Assembly: GCA_937892845.1 (NCBI GenBank)
Contig: CALBGP010000020.1
Coordinates: 1-6,771 of the forward strand
Length of the DNA: 6,771 nt
Direction of reading: 5' to 3'
DNA from: an uncultured Eggerthellaceae bacterium
GTDB taxonomy: Bacteria; Actinomycetota; Coriobacteriia; Coriobacteriales; Eggerthellaceae
The position numbers and the translations under genes are program-made. Shown piece by piece: positions 1-6,003 of the stretch. Positions within the stretch are counted from its first letter, which is position 1, and each line of letters starts with the position of its first letter. The notes under the pieces are model-generated. The model was not told where the DNA came from. It made no database searches and worked only from the letters and a program-made list of their open reading frames with translations.

Positions 1-61
1 GCCGCCGCATCCTCAGCAGTCGATCATGCCCTTCCTCGCGGGCTTCGTCCTGCTTCGTCAT
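1..61 (-). CDS. 5' end of an unknown gene, cut by the window edge
   Basis: Only the first 20 residues are present (MTKQDEAREEGHDRLLRMRR), a charged and probably helical N-terminus. The ATG overlaps the stop of the gene before it in an ATGA junction. It is preceded by GGAGG with a 6-base spacer, which is close to ideal, so the start is well supported even though the gene is truncated. The protein cannot be identified from so little sequence. Its position, third in the run behind the zinc-ribbon gene, suggests it is co-translated with the two preceding genes. Confidence 0.7.
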   Translation of the reverse strand, partial: MTKQDEAREEGHDRLLRMRR

Positions 62-261
62 CTCGTTCCTCCCATCGTCACGGCCAGCGCGGCCGTGATG
101 CTCCCGTGCCGCGCCTCCGCCTTGTATCGTTCATGGCGCAGCGCCGCCGCGCCGTTGGTCGCAGCCTCCGCCGATTCCGCGCCGTCCTGCCAGCCCGTCA
201 GGTAGGCCAGCTGCTCGCGCGGGGTGCGGTAGGCGGCTGCGTTCGTGCTGGGGTCTGTCAT
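58..261 (-). CDS. Small hypothetical protein, 67 aa
   Basis: I do not recognise this protein. It is short, soluble and alanine-rich, with no signal peptide, membrane segment or cysteine motif. The centre (GWQDGAESAEAATNGAAALRH) looks helical and may be a small helical bundle. The ATG overlaps the stop of the upstream gene (ATGA) and has AAGGTGG as ribosome binding site with a 6-base spacer. Its own stop overlaps the start of the next gene in the same way. This tight arrangement and the good spacing are the evidence that it is a real gene; the plus-strand frames across it have the arginine/proline-rich look of shadows. Confidence 0.7.
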   Translation of the reverse strand: MTDPSTNAAAYRTPREQLAYLTGWQDGAESAEAATNGAAALRHERYKAEARHGSITAALAVTMGGTR

Positions 262-1043
262 GCCGCGCCACCTTCCGCATCCGAGAACGTGTGGCCGAAT
301 CCCTCGCGCCGCCCGCTGTCCAGGTACCGCTTGAGCGTCGTCGGCGATATGCCAGCCGCCTTCGCAGCCCTGTGCAGCGTCGGAAACGTGATCCCGTCGA
401 CCACCACGGGGCGTGAGCGCCCGCGCATGTCAACCACAGCCTTCGGCCTCTCCTTCGGCGGGCATCCCTTGTATCCGACGGTGTGGCCTTTGCATCGGCC
501 GTTTCCGCGGTTTATCGCGTTGTGCACCGTCGAGGGCGCCGTGCCCAGGAAGGCGGCCGCGACCGCCAGGGTGGGGAACTCCTTGGTTCCGTCAACCATG
601 ATCGGGCGGGCGTTGGTCTTCTTCGGCGCCCTGGGCTTCGCCGCCTTGCGCCGCCTGCGCTCGGCCGCGGCCTTCGCCGATGCGTTGACCCCCGCGCGAT
701 ACAGCTCTGCGCCGCCTGCGTCCTTGGACTCGAACGGCGAAAGCGGGTTCCTCCCATTGATGAGCGCGGTGTAGCTGACCTTGTGCCAGCGGCCGCCGTC
801 GAAGCTCGCCGCGACGATCGGGGAGCCGAAGGCGGGCATCTTCCCGTTTTTCACGGGGTGCGTCTCCGGAACCGCGAGCATCACATCCAGTCGCCCGTTT
901 TCCAGCGACGCCCTGCATGCGCTGCACAGGCAGACCGACCCGCCAGGCACCTCCGTCGGCTCAGGGTCTTCGGCTCCGCATATGCGGCAAAGCGGGGTTT
1001 TGATGGCCAGGTAGGTCGTTTGCCTTTGCCGTCGTTTTTGCAT
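258..1043 (-). CDS. Zinc-ribbon DNA-binding protein with two NUMOD1/IENR1-like repeats
   Basis: The 261-residue protein has three parts. Residues 19-43 carry C19-x2-C22 and a C38/C40/C43 cluster, which fits a small zinc ribbon. Residues 121-146 are a strongly basic linker. Residues 146-193 and 211-254 are two copies of one module: each opens with RP(I/V)-x-V-DG, continues F-PTL and an AA-rich helix, then G-x-(A/S)-P-(S/T)-T, and ends near a G-(H/F)-T/G-H strand. This is the pattern of the NUMOD1/IENR1 helix-turn-helix repeat found as the DNA-binding part of homing endonucleases. I see no HNH, GIY-YIG or LAGLIDADG nuclease motif, so it is more likely a DNA-binding protein than an endonuclease. 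The ATG at 1043 follows a G-run ribosome site with a rather long spacer, a weak point. Two of the GGCAAA repeats of the putative origin lie within its codons 5-9, so it could bind there and regulate itself; this is inference. Confidence 0.8.
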   Translation of the reverse strand: MQKRRQRQTTYLAIKTPLCRICGAEDPEPTEVPGGSVCLCSACRASLENGRLDVMLAVPETHPVKNGKMPAFGSPIVAASFDGGRWHKVSYTALINGRNPLSPFESKDAGGAELYRAGVNASAKAAAERRRRKAAKPRAPKKTNARPIMVDGTKEFPTLAVAAAFLGTAPSTVHNAINRGNGRCKGHTVGYKGCPPKERPKAVVDMRGRSRPVVVDGITFPTLHRAAKAAGISPTTLKRYLDSGRREGFGHTFSDAEGGAA

Positions 1044-1253
1044 TGTTTCTCTACCCCCCTATATATCTATTTATTTATTATTTAAGAAATCAAGGCAAAG
1101 AGGGCAAAGGGGCAAACGGCAAGGCTCTGAACAGCGGATACGCCATTGCCGAGCCATTTGCCGACCCTTTGCCAAACTGCCCGTATTTCATGGTTCGGCA
1201 AACTTTCGGCCGTTTTTCGCCGCCCTGTCTGCCTTGAAATGCGCCGTTTTGCC
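1019..1253. repeat. GGCAAA iteron cluster, candidate replication origin
   Basis: Nine exact copies of GGCAAA or its complement lie here. In plus orientation: 1094-1099, 1103-1108, 1111-1116 and 1197-1202. In minus orientation: 1019-1024, 1025-1030, 1157-1162, 1168-1173 and 1248-1253. Near copies are GGCAAG at 1118-1123 and ATTGCC at 1145-1150. With even base composition about 0.1 copies would be expected by chance in this length on both strands, so the cluster is clearly non-random. Two copies lie on one side of the A/T-rich block and seven on the other. Clustered short repeats beside an easily melted segment, next to primase-helicase and DNA-binding genes, is the usual layout of an iteron origin in phages and plasmids. 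Function is inferred from layout only. Confidence 0.65.
1060..1093. other. A/T-rich block, candidate DNA unwinding element (may also hold a minus-strand promoter)
   Basis: Thirty-one of these 34 bases are A or T, in a window that is otherwise strongly G+C-rich. The block sits between the two groups of GGCAAA repeats, directly upstream of the zinc-ribbon gene. As part of an origin it would be the segment that melts first. It could also contain a promoter for the zinc-ribbon gene: TTGATT on the minus strand (1088-1093) resembles a -35 box, but no clean -10 box falls at the standard distance, so the promoter reading is weak. Confidence 0.5.
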
Positions 1254-1254
1254 G

Positions 1255-3276
1255 TCATTGCTTCTCATGCTCGGCAAACTCGGAGCGCACATAGCACCGC
1301 TGGATTCCGTAGGACGTCAGCGCCTTGCCCTTCGGGTGCGGGACCCATCCGGGCGCGCAGTTGCGCATGATCGCATGGATGTCGTTCACCAGCTTCCGCG
1401 GCGGGTTGCCGTCCCTGATGCCCAGCGCGTTCTCGATGACCTCCATGGCGCAGACGCGTGAATCCGCCGCGCACCCCTCCAGGTAGCGTTGGACCATGCC
1501 GATTCGCACGTCCTCCTCGGTGTACTTGGCCTGGCTCTCCATCGCGTAGGCTGCAAGCCTCGCGTCCAGAACCAGCCCCCACTTGCCCGCGCGCCACATA
1601 TGGACGGCTTCCGCCCACGCCTGCTCGAAATACGCGGGCGCGTCGGCGTCGAACAGGCTTGCAAGCGGCTGCTGCACGCCGCATTCGACGGGCAGGAATC
1701 GGCGGTTGCCCGTCGCGTCCGTGAGAAACGTCGCGCTGTTGGTGGTGCCCGCGAAGACGCAGCAGCGCGGCCTCTGCTCGGTCTCGCGGGCGTACTTCGG
1801 ACGGATGGTGTCCACCGTGGACGTTATGAACGCCTTGATGCTCTCCACGTCCTTCTGGCGCTTCGTCGCCAGCAGCTCGGCCAGCTCCACTATCCACATG
1901 CCGCGCAGCTTCTCGGCCGCCGCGTCGCCCTCCACGGTATTGAAGTTGTCGCAGTACCAGTCCGTTCGGGTTCCCAACCGCCTCAGGAACATCGATTTGC
2001 CGATGCCCTGGGCGCCGTACAGGACTGGCATGTAGTCGAATTTGGTGCCGGGCTCGTACGCCCGCGCCACGGCGCCCGCCATGAACGTTCGCATGACGGC
2101 GGCGTTGTAGTCGTTGGTCTCGCAACCCAGGTACACGGACAGCAGCGTGTCAACGCGCGGCACGCCGTCCCATTCCAGGCCGTCCAGCCATTCGGTGACG
2201 GGGTTGACCTTGCTGGCCGTCGCAACCGTCATCACGGCGTCTATGGCCTTGTTCTTGTTCATCAGCCCGTATTCCCGTTCCATGTAGGCGGCGAGGGCGC
2301 AGTAATCGGCGTCCGTGATCGGGCGCTCGCCCTCTCCGTCATCCCAGGGGACGGGCAGGCGGAGCATTCGCGTGTACGCCATCTCGTTGTACACCACGCG
2401 CCCCGCAAGGGCCGGGTCTGCGTTGAGCACCCTGATGCAGTTCTCGATGGTCTGCTGCGGCGCGCCGTTGGCCTTGAGCATCAGGGCGGCGTTGCCCTGC
2501 GGCCTGGCGCTGCCCTTCTCGTAGCGCAGCGCCGACTCGACGATGCGCTCGACCTCCGATGATGGCAGCGGGGGCCTGCACTTCATCTTGTTCACGGTCT
2601 CGACGTAGGCGTATATCAGCGCCGTGTCGTCGCCCCTCGACTGCATGGAGCTCGCCAGCTTGAACAGCGTATCGTTGCGCTGCCCCGCGCCTATCGTCTC
2701 GGGCACCTTGAATGCCTCCCTGCGGGCGCCGTCAGGGCGCTTCTGGACGCTCCTGATGAACGCCATCACGTTGGCGTCGGCCTCTGCCACCTCGAACTCG
2801 TCGGGGTGGTTCTCCCAGGCGTACACGCCGCCCGTCGGGTGGACGGAGGGCGCCGCTACGATGTATCCGCCGTCCGCCCTGATATCGATTCCAGCATCCG
2901 CGTTGGTGCTGCTGCCCACGTTCTCCGTGGCGCGGTAGAACAGGTGGCGCCCGCCGCTGCCAGTGATGGCGCTCACGGTCTCGGGAAGCTCCCCATGGGC
3001 GCGCTCCCACTCCCACAGGTACTCGCTGCCGTCCTCGCCTCGCTCGGGGTGGACGTCGATATCTATCACCACCAGACCGCCGCTCATGGTGCCCGTGGCG
3101 ATTCCGACGTTATACGAAGGGTTGCGCCCCCACCCCGCGCGGATGGATTCGGCGTCGGTGGTCGCGTTGGTGAAGCCGCCCTTGATGACGGGTGTCTTGC
3201 CGCGCGACGCGAGCGGGAACACCGCCCACCCGCGCGCCGCGTACGACAGCGCGGCCTCTAGCATGTCGGCGGCCAC
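1255..3276 (-). CDS. Primase-polymerase fused to VirE/VapE-type SF3 helicase
   Basis: This 673-residue protein is the replicative primase-helicase of the element. Residues 5-160 are a bifunctional primase/polymerase (Prim-Pol) domain: VIDIDVH holds the metal-binding D72 and D74, TGSGGRH (105-111) gives H111, and GIDIRADGGYIVAAPS (129-144) supplies the later acidic motif. Residues about 195-255 fit a primase C-terminal helical domain. Residues about 360-535 are the VirE/VapE-like ATPase: Walker A GAQGIGKS (421-428), Walker B WIVELAEL (461-468), sensor FAGTTNSATFL (508-518) and the arginine motif GNRRF (523-527). The rest is probably a winged-helix tail. The start is placed at GTG because GGAGGGGG lies 7 bases upstream; the in-frame ATG at 3264 would have no suitably spaced site. 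It overlaps the nuclease gene by 19 bases, which suggests coupled translation. The candidate origin follows directly downstream. Confidence 0.93.
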   Translation of the reverse strand: MAADMLEAALSYAARGWAVFPLASRGKTPVIKGGFTNATTDAESIRAGWGRNPSYNVGIATGTMSGGLVVIDIDVHPERGEDGSEYLWEWERAHGELPETVSAITGSGGRHLFYRATENVGSSTNADAGIDIRADGGYIVAAPSVHPTGGVYAWENHPDEFEVAEADANVMAFIRSVQKRPDGARREAFKVPETIGAGQRNDTLFKLASSMQSRGDDTALIYAYVETVNKMKCRPPLPSSEVERIVESALRYEKGSARPQGNAALMLKANGAPQQTIENCIRVLNADPALAGRVVYNEMAYTRMLRLPVPWDDGEGERPITDADYCALAAYMEREYGLMNKNKAIDAVMTVATASKVNPVTEWLDGLEWDGVPRVDTLLSVYLGCETNDYNAAVMRTFMAGAVARAYEPGTKFDYMPVLYGAQGIGKSMFLRRLGTRTDWYCDNFNTVEGDAAAEKLRGMWIVELAELLATKRQKDVESIKAFITSTVDTIRPKYARETEQRPRCCVFAGTTNSATFLTDATGNRRFLPVECGVQQPLASLFDADAPAYFEQAWAEAVHMWRAGKWGLVLDARLAAYAMESQAKYTEEDVRIGMVQRYLEGCAADSRVCAMEVIENALGIRDGNPPRKLVNDIHAIMRNCAPGWVPHPKGKALTSYGIQRCYVRSEFAEHEKQ

Positions 3277-3779
3277 GGCTCCACCCCCTCCAATATCGCT
3301 ATGACGCGCCCTGCCGCCTCCTGGGGCGTGCAGAACGCGAATCTGACCCCGTAGCGCTCCTGCATGGTCCCGCACTTCCCAGCCAGCGGGGCGCCCTCCA
3401 TGCGCTTTGCGCGTTCGGGGTCCTTGTGCGCCCGTTTGAGCGCCTTCTTCCTGATTGCCAGATGGCGGTCGCTCTCAGCCCACCCGCAGAGGTCATCCAG
3501 GCTCTCAACGCCGTCTTCGTTCTCCACCAGGATCCAGAGCTGGCACCCGGCGTTGCGCGACTCTATGCACTCCCTGCGGAACCGCACGTGGTCGCTGGTG
3601 ATATCCATGTACAGCTCGTAGATATCCTTCTTGGTATCGACGCTGACGGCGTACGGCTTGACGTAGTCGCCCCATGGAAGGGTGCAGCGGACGAGCTCCA
3701 CGCCGTCCGCCGCCCATGCCTCGTGCTTGGTGGTGTGCTGCCCCGCCTTCTGGCGCGTGTCTTCGATGAGCACCACCAC
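3258..3779 (-). CDS. ERCC4-like (XPF-type) nuclease domain protein, 173 aa
   Basis: The N-terminal half matches the layout of a minimal ERCC4/XPF nuclease: LIEDTRQK (4-11) opens the domain, LPWGDYV (34-40) is the GDY/GDF motif with D38, and VDTKKDIYEL (47-56) corresponds to the V-x-(R)-K-x-x-x-DL active-site strand. Proteins of this fold cut branched or flapped DNA, so a role in processing replication or recombination intermediates is likely. In place of the usual ERK it reads DTKK, so the active site is somewhat divergent. Residues 107-130 are very basic and may contact DNA. Three GTG codons stand in a row at the start; the first two have a usable G-run ribosome site (spacers of 4 and 7 bases), so the start is uncertain by one codon. 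It begins 8 bases after the SSB-like gene. Confidence 0.72.
   Translation of the reverse strand: MVVLIEDTRQKAGQHTTKHEAWAADGVELVRCTLPWGDYVKPYAVSVDTKKDIYELYMDITSDHVRFRRECIESRNAGCQLWILVENEDGVESLDDLCGWAESDRHLAIRKKALKRAHKDPERAKRMEGAPLAGKCGTMQERYGVRFAFCTPQEAAGRVIAILEGVEPWPPTC
3284..3291 (-). promoter_or_regulatory. Ribosome binding site deciding the primase-helicase start
   Basis: GGAGGGGG lies 7 bases before the GTG at 3276, but 19 bases before the ATG at 3264. This favours the GTG start, adding four residues (MAAD). The site lies inside the coding sequence of the upstream nuclease gene. Confidence 0.65.
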
Positions 3780-3787
3780 GGCGCCCC

Positions 3788-4351
3788 CTAGATGAACGGC
3801 ACGTCATCGAAGGTGTCGCCCGTGGCGTCCACGCTGATGACCTTGGTTCGCTTGTCCACGGGTTCGGGGACCTTGTAGGCGCCGGCGCGGATCTCGGCGG
3901 CGGTGTGGCAGCGCACGAAGTACCATCGGTGGTCGTCATAGCCGCGTTCGTTGGTCCTGTAGTAGTCCTTGAACACGACGCCCACCAGCTTGCCCACGAA
4001 GGTCTGCGGGTGGATGCCGTCGAAGCGGTAGCCGGGGTTGGACTCCTCGATCGCGCGGTAGAACCGCTTGAAGAAGGGCTTCTGGTCCACCTCCTCGTTG
4101 CGCCACTGGTTCCACTCGGTGCCGTATCCGACCTCGAACTCATGGAGCCAGGTGTTGCGCTTGGCGAAATCCGACGCCGCGAAGATGCCCGCGTGGGGGC
4201 CTTCCGCGATGTCATAGGTGACGATGACCTTCTGCGCCGCCTCATCGTCCACGATGTCGGTGATGCGCACCACGAAGCCGTCGGCCTCGGGCAGCTCGAA
4301 GCGCCCGCCGTCGCCCGGCTCGTCCACGAATTCCCATTTGATAGCCTGCAT
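3788..4351 (-). CDS. DUF669-like single-stranded-DNA-binding protein
   Basis: The 187-residue protein begins WEFVDE and alternates short strands with aromatic residues: FVVRITDI (26-33), KVIVTYDIAEG (41-51), then a segment rich in W, F, Y and N (60-98) and KLVGVVFKDYY (121-131). This resembles the DUF669 proteins that accompany Sak4-type ATPases in phage genomes and are thought to have an OB-like fold. The C-terminus FDDVPFI (181-187) looks like the acidic, hydrophobic-capped tail that SSB proteins use to bind partner proteins. It therefore probably coats single-stranded DNA and recruits the neighbouring ATPase, nuclease or primase-helicase. The ATG is preceded by AGGAGG with a 7-base spacer, and the gap to the gene before is 2 bases. 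Family assignment is by pattern only. Confidence 0.68.
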   Translation of the reverse strand: MQAIKWEFVDEPGDGGRFELPEADGFVVRITDIVDDEAAQKVIVTYDIAEGPHAGIFAASDFAKRNTWLHEFEVGYGTEWNQWRNEEVDQKPFFKRFYRAIEESNPGYRFDGIHPQTFVGKLVGVVFKDYYRTNERGYDDHRWYFVRCHTAAEIRAGAYKVPEPVDKRTKVISVDATGDTFDDVPFI

Positions 4352-4353
4352 TT

Positions 4354-4596
4354 TCAGTCCTCCTTGGTATCTGTTTGGTATTTGTCCAGGCCGCGCGCAT
4401 CGAGCACCGCCATGAAATCCTTCGGATATTGGATTCGCGAGGTATCGGCCAGAATCTGCAGCGTCATGGCCGCCCCCGCGTAGAACGCCGATTCCTCGAT
4501 GTCCGACGTCGCCCACGCTGCCTCAGCGGCGAGCTTCGCCGCGCCCTTGAGGTCGTCCAGGTCGCAGTAGACGCGGCTAGTCTGGTTGCTGAACAC
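4354..4596 (-). CDS. Small helical hypothetical protein, 80 aa
   Basis: I do not recognise this protein. Most of it (residues 12-55, rich in A, L, E and D) should be helical, and the tail is polar (KYQTDTKED). The GTG start is chosen because GGAGGGGG (4603-4610) stands 6 bases upstream, and because upstream residues in the same frame have the arginine/serine-rich look of a shadow. It overlaps the previous gene by 20 bases, and its last codons contain the ribosome binding site of the SSB-like gene that follows 2 bases later. Position between the Sak4-like ATPase and the SSB-like protein suggests an accessory role in recombination, but nothing in its sequence shows this. Confidence 0.68.
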   Translation of the reverse strand: MFSNQTSRVYCDLDDLKGAAKLAAEAAWATSDIEESAFYAGAAMTLQILADTSRIQYPKDFMAVLDARGLDKYQTDTKED

Positions 4597-4888
4597 GGCG
4601 CACCCCCTCCACGTATCTGAGCGCCACGATGCCCTCCGGTGCCATCGCGAAGCCCGTCCAATCGGCGGACACCGCCAGCTTGGCCAGCAGCCCCGCGCAA
4701 TCGCGGTCGTTGGCCGATACGAATATCGGGCACCCCTCGCAATCGCCGTCCCAGCCGCAGCCGTCCAGAACGGCGTTGAGTACGGCCATGCAGTCATCGC
4801 CAGAGACCCCGCGGCTCCGTCCCTCGCAGAGCGCCAGCACCTCGCCGCGCAGGCGCTCCAGCTCGGCCTCATTCATCCGCCTTGCCAT
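4577..4888 (-). CDS. Cysteine-rich hypothetical protein, 103 aa
   Basis: The family is not recognised. The protein has six cysteines (21, 33, 44, 50, 53, 64), and the centre CGWDGDCEGCPIF (44-56) gives C-x5-C-x2-C followed by C64. Such spacing could hold a zinc ion or a metal cluster, but could also be chance. The N-terminal 25 residues look like a charged helix. The start is set at ATG 4888, where GGGGG lies 6 bases upstream; the internal ATG four codons later has a poorly spaced site. It overlaps the end of the ATPase gene by 20 bases and the start of the next gene by 20 bases. Confidence 0.68.
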   Translation of the reverse strand: MARRMNEAELERLRGEVLALCEGRSRGVSGDDCMAVLNAVLDGCGWDGDCEGCPIFVSANDRDCAGLLAKLAVSADWTGFAMAPEGIVALRYVEGVRRVQQPD

Positions 4889-5513
4889 CTGCCGCCCCCT
4901 TAAGCGGCGCGAGGCCGTAGTATTCGCGGATGGCCGCATCGACCGCCTTGAGGTCGTTGTCCATGGTGGGCGCCTCGAACATGCCCATAGGCGCCTTGGT
5001 GACGCCGAAACCGTCGTTTTCGACCGTGAAGACGTGTTCGCCGTCCTGCACCTCGCACCCGATGACTATCGGGAACAGCCCCTCTACGCAGAGCTTCTCA
5101 TCCAGCATGCGGCCGATGGTCTTGGGCTTGACGTTGCCGCGCTCATCGGTGTCAGGATGGTGGAGCAGGTACACCACCGTGTCATCGTCGGTGGCCATGG
5201 CCGCCTCAAGCATCTGCTCGAAGTCATAGGCCATCTCCGTGAACTTGCCGTATCCCGTCTCCTTGGAGCGTGCGAAGTTGGCGAACTGCATCAGATAGGT
5301 GCTGTCGTCGATGACGTATGCACGGAGCTTGTTGGCCTTGAGGGATTTCGCGATCGTGGCGTATCCGCACCTGTCGGCCTTCGGGAGCCTCTTGCGGAAC
5401 GGGAGCGGTTTGCCAGCCACGTTGAAGATGCCCACCTCATCCGGCTCGAAGTTTCGCAGGCTCGTCGACTTGCCCGCGCCGCTCTTTCCGAGCACCATCA
5501 CAAGGATCCCCAC
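4869..5513 (-). CDS. Sak4-like / AAA_24 phage P-loop ATPase
   Basis: The 214-residue protein is a RecA-fold nucleotide-binding protein of the type often found in phage recombination operons. The Walker A motif GKSGAGKST (9-17) lies almost at the N-terminus, the Walker B strand is AYVIDD (65-70), and VVYLLHHPD (103-111) is the following strand with the sensor-like HH. Sak4-type ATPases promote annealing or strand exchange on single-stranded DNA coated by the phage's SSB, and the SSB-like gene two places downstream fits this. The GTG at 5513 is taken as start since GGAGG (5522-5526) is 8 bases upstream; the GTG at 5519 would leave only 2 bases. Translation from further upstream in this frame gives an arginine-rich shadow. 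A general AAA ATPase of other role cannot be excluded. Confidence 0.82.
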   Translation of the reverse strand: MGILVMVLGKSGAGKSTSLRNFEPDEVGIFNVAGKPLPFRKRLPKADRCGYATIAKSLKANKLRAYVIDDSTYLMQFANFARSKETGYGKFTEMAYDFEQMLEAAMATDDDTVVYLLHHPDTDERGNVKPKTIGRMLDEKLCVEGLFPIVIGCEVQDGEHVFTVENDGFGVTKAPMGMFEAPTMDNDLKAVDAAIREYYGLAPLKGAADGKADE

Positions 5514-5515
5514 GG

Positions 5516-5794
5516 TCACCGCCTCCAATCGTACGCGTAGTGGAAGAACTCCACGTTGAACACGTGGACCGTGTACTCGGTGCAGTCCCTGCTGCGCTTC
5601 GCCTCCACCTTGCAGCCCGTCGCATCGGCCAAAGCCTGGATCTCGGCGGCGCTGCGCATCGCGCACTGGTAGTAGCGGTTTCCGTCGATATCCTCGAGCG
5701 GCACGTCGCCGAACATCCTCGCGTTGAGGTCTGCGTGCTCGATGACCAGCTCCGCCAGGCGCTCCACGTCGCGCCGCGTCACATCCGTTCCCAT
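5516..5794 (-). CDS. Hypothetical protein, 92 aa
   Basis: I do not recognise this family. The first half is helical (VTRRDVERLAELVIEHADL), followed by an acidic loop, a second helix (RSAAEIQALADATG) and a C-terminal part that alternates like beta strands (EYTVHVFNVEFFHYAYDW) and is unusually rich in aromatic residues. The ATG at 5794 overlaps the upstream stop by one base (TGATG) and has GGGG 7 bases before it; a GTG one codon earlier is a less well spaced alternative. The next gene, the ATPase, starts 2 bases after its stop, and the ATPase's ribosome binding site lies in its last codons. Confidence 0.7.
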   Translation of the reverse strand: MGTDVTRRDVERLAELVIEHADLNARMFGDVPLEDIDGNRYYQCAMRSAAEIQALADATGCKVEAKRSRDCTEYTVHVFNVEFFHYAYDWRR

Positions 5795-6000
5795 CACATC
5801 ACCCCGTTCAGCAGCACCATGGCCGCCAGCGTGCCAGCGAGCATGGCCAGGACGGCCAGGGCGCCCGCTGCGGCCTTCGCAAGCTCCGAGCCCGTCATCG
5901 TCCCGAATCCCGTGTTAAACTGTCTCTGCGTCCGTGTGACGCCGTTTCTGCGCGCGCCGTATCCGCCAAGACCGCGGCGCGCCTCTTCTGCGATATGCAT
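5794..6000 (-). CDS. Small single-pass membrane protein, 68 aa
   Basis: Residues about 41-66 (AKAAAGALAVLAMLAGTLAA and onward) form one hydrophobic helix that ends only two residues from the C-terminus. The N-terminal 30 residues are basic (RR, R, RR, R, R), so the N-terminus should stay in the cytoplasm. The function is not known; small membrane proteins in the early region of temperate phages include superinfection-exclusion factors, and a holin-like role is less likely this far from lysis genes. The ATG at 6000 follows AAAGGA with a 6-base spacer and begins 3 bases after the previous stop. An internal ATG at 5898 would give a 34-residue peptide that is mostly the membrane helix; its ribosome site is weaker. 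Confidence 0.62.
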   Translation of the reverse strand: MHIAEEARRGLGGYGARRNGVTRTQRQFNTGFGTMTGSELAKAAAGALAVLAMLAGTLAAMVLLNGVM

Positions 6001-6003
6001 GTC

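Noticed and set aside
106..774. Long plus-strand open frame of 222 codons across the zinc-ribbon gene
   Set aside because: It lies antisense to a gene with clear cysteine and repeat motifs and good starts; its arginine/proline/alanine-rich translation is typical of a shadow in G+C-rich DNA.
1117..1151. Inverted repeat CGGCAA/TTGCCG as a terminator for the primase-helicase operon
   Set aside because: The loop is 23 bases and no U-run follows on the minus strand; it is better explained as two members of the GGCAAA-type repeats.
1489..2562. Plus-strand open frame of 357 codons opposite the primase-helicase
   Set aside because: The minus strand carries Walker A, Walker B and Prim-Pol motifs over the same span; the plus frame has no recognisable domain.
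4360..4380. Direct repeat TTGGTAT with 11-base period
   Set aside because: Only two copies, inside the coding end of a small gene and overlapping a ribosome binding site; probably chance from the repeated codons for T, D, K and Y.
4629..5540. Plus-strand open frame of 303 codons opposite the ATPase
   Set aside because: Antisense to a well-supported P-loop ATPase; no motifs and no suitable ribosome binding site.
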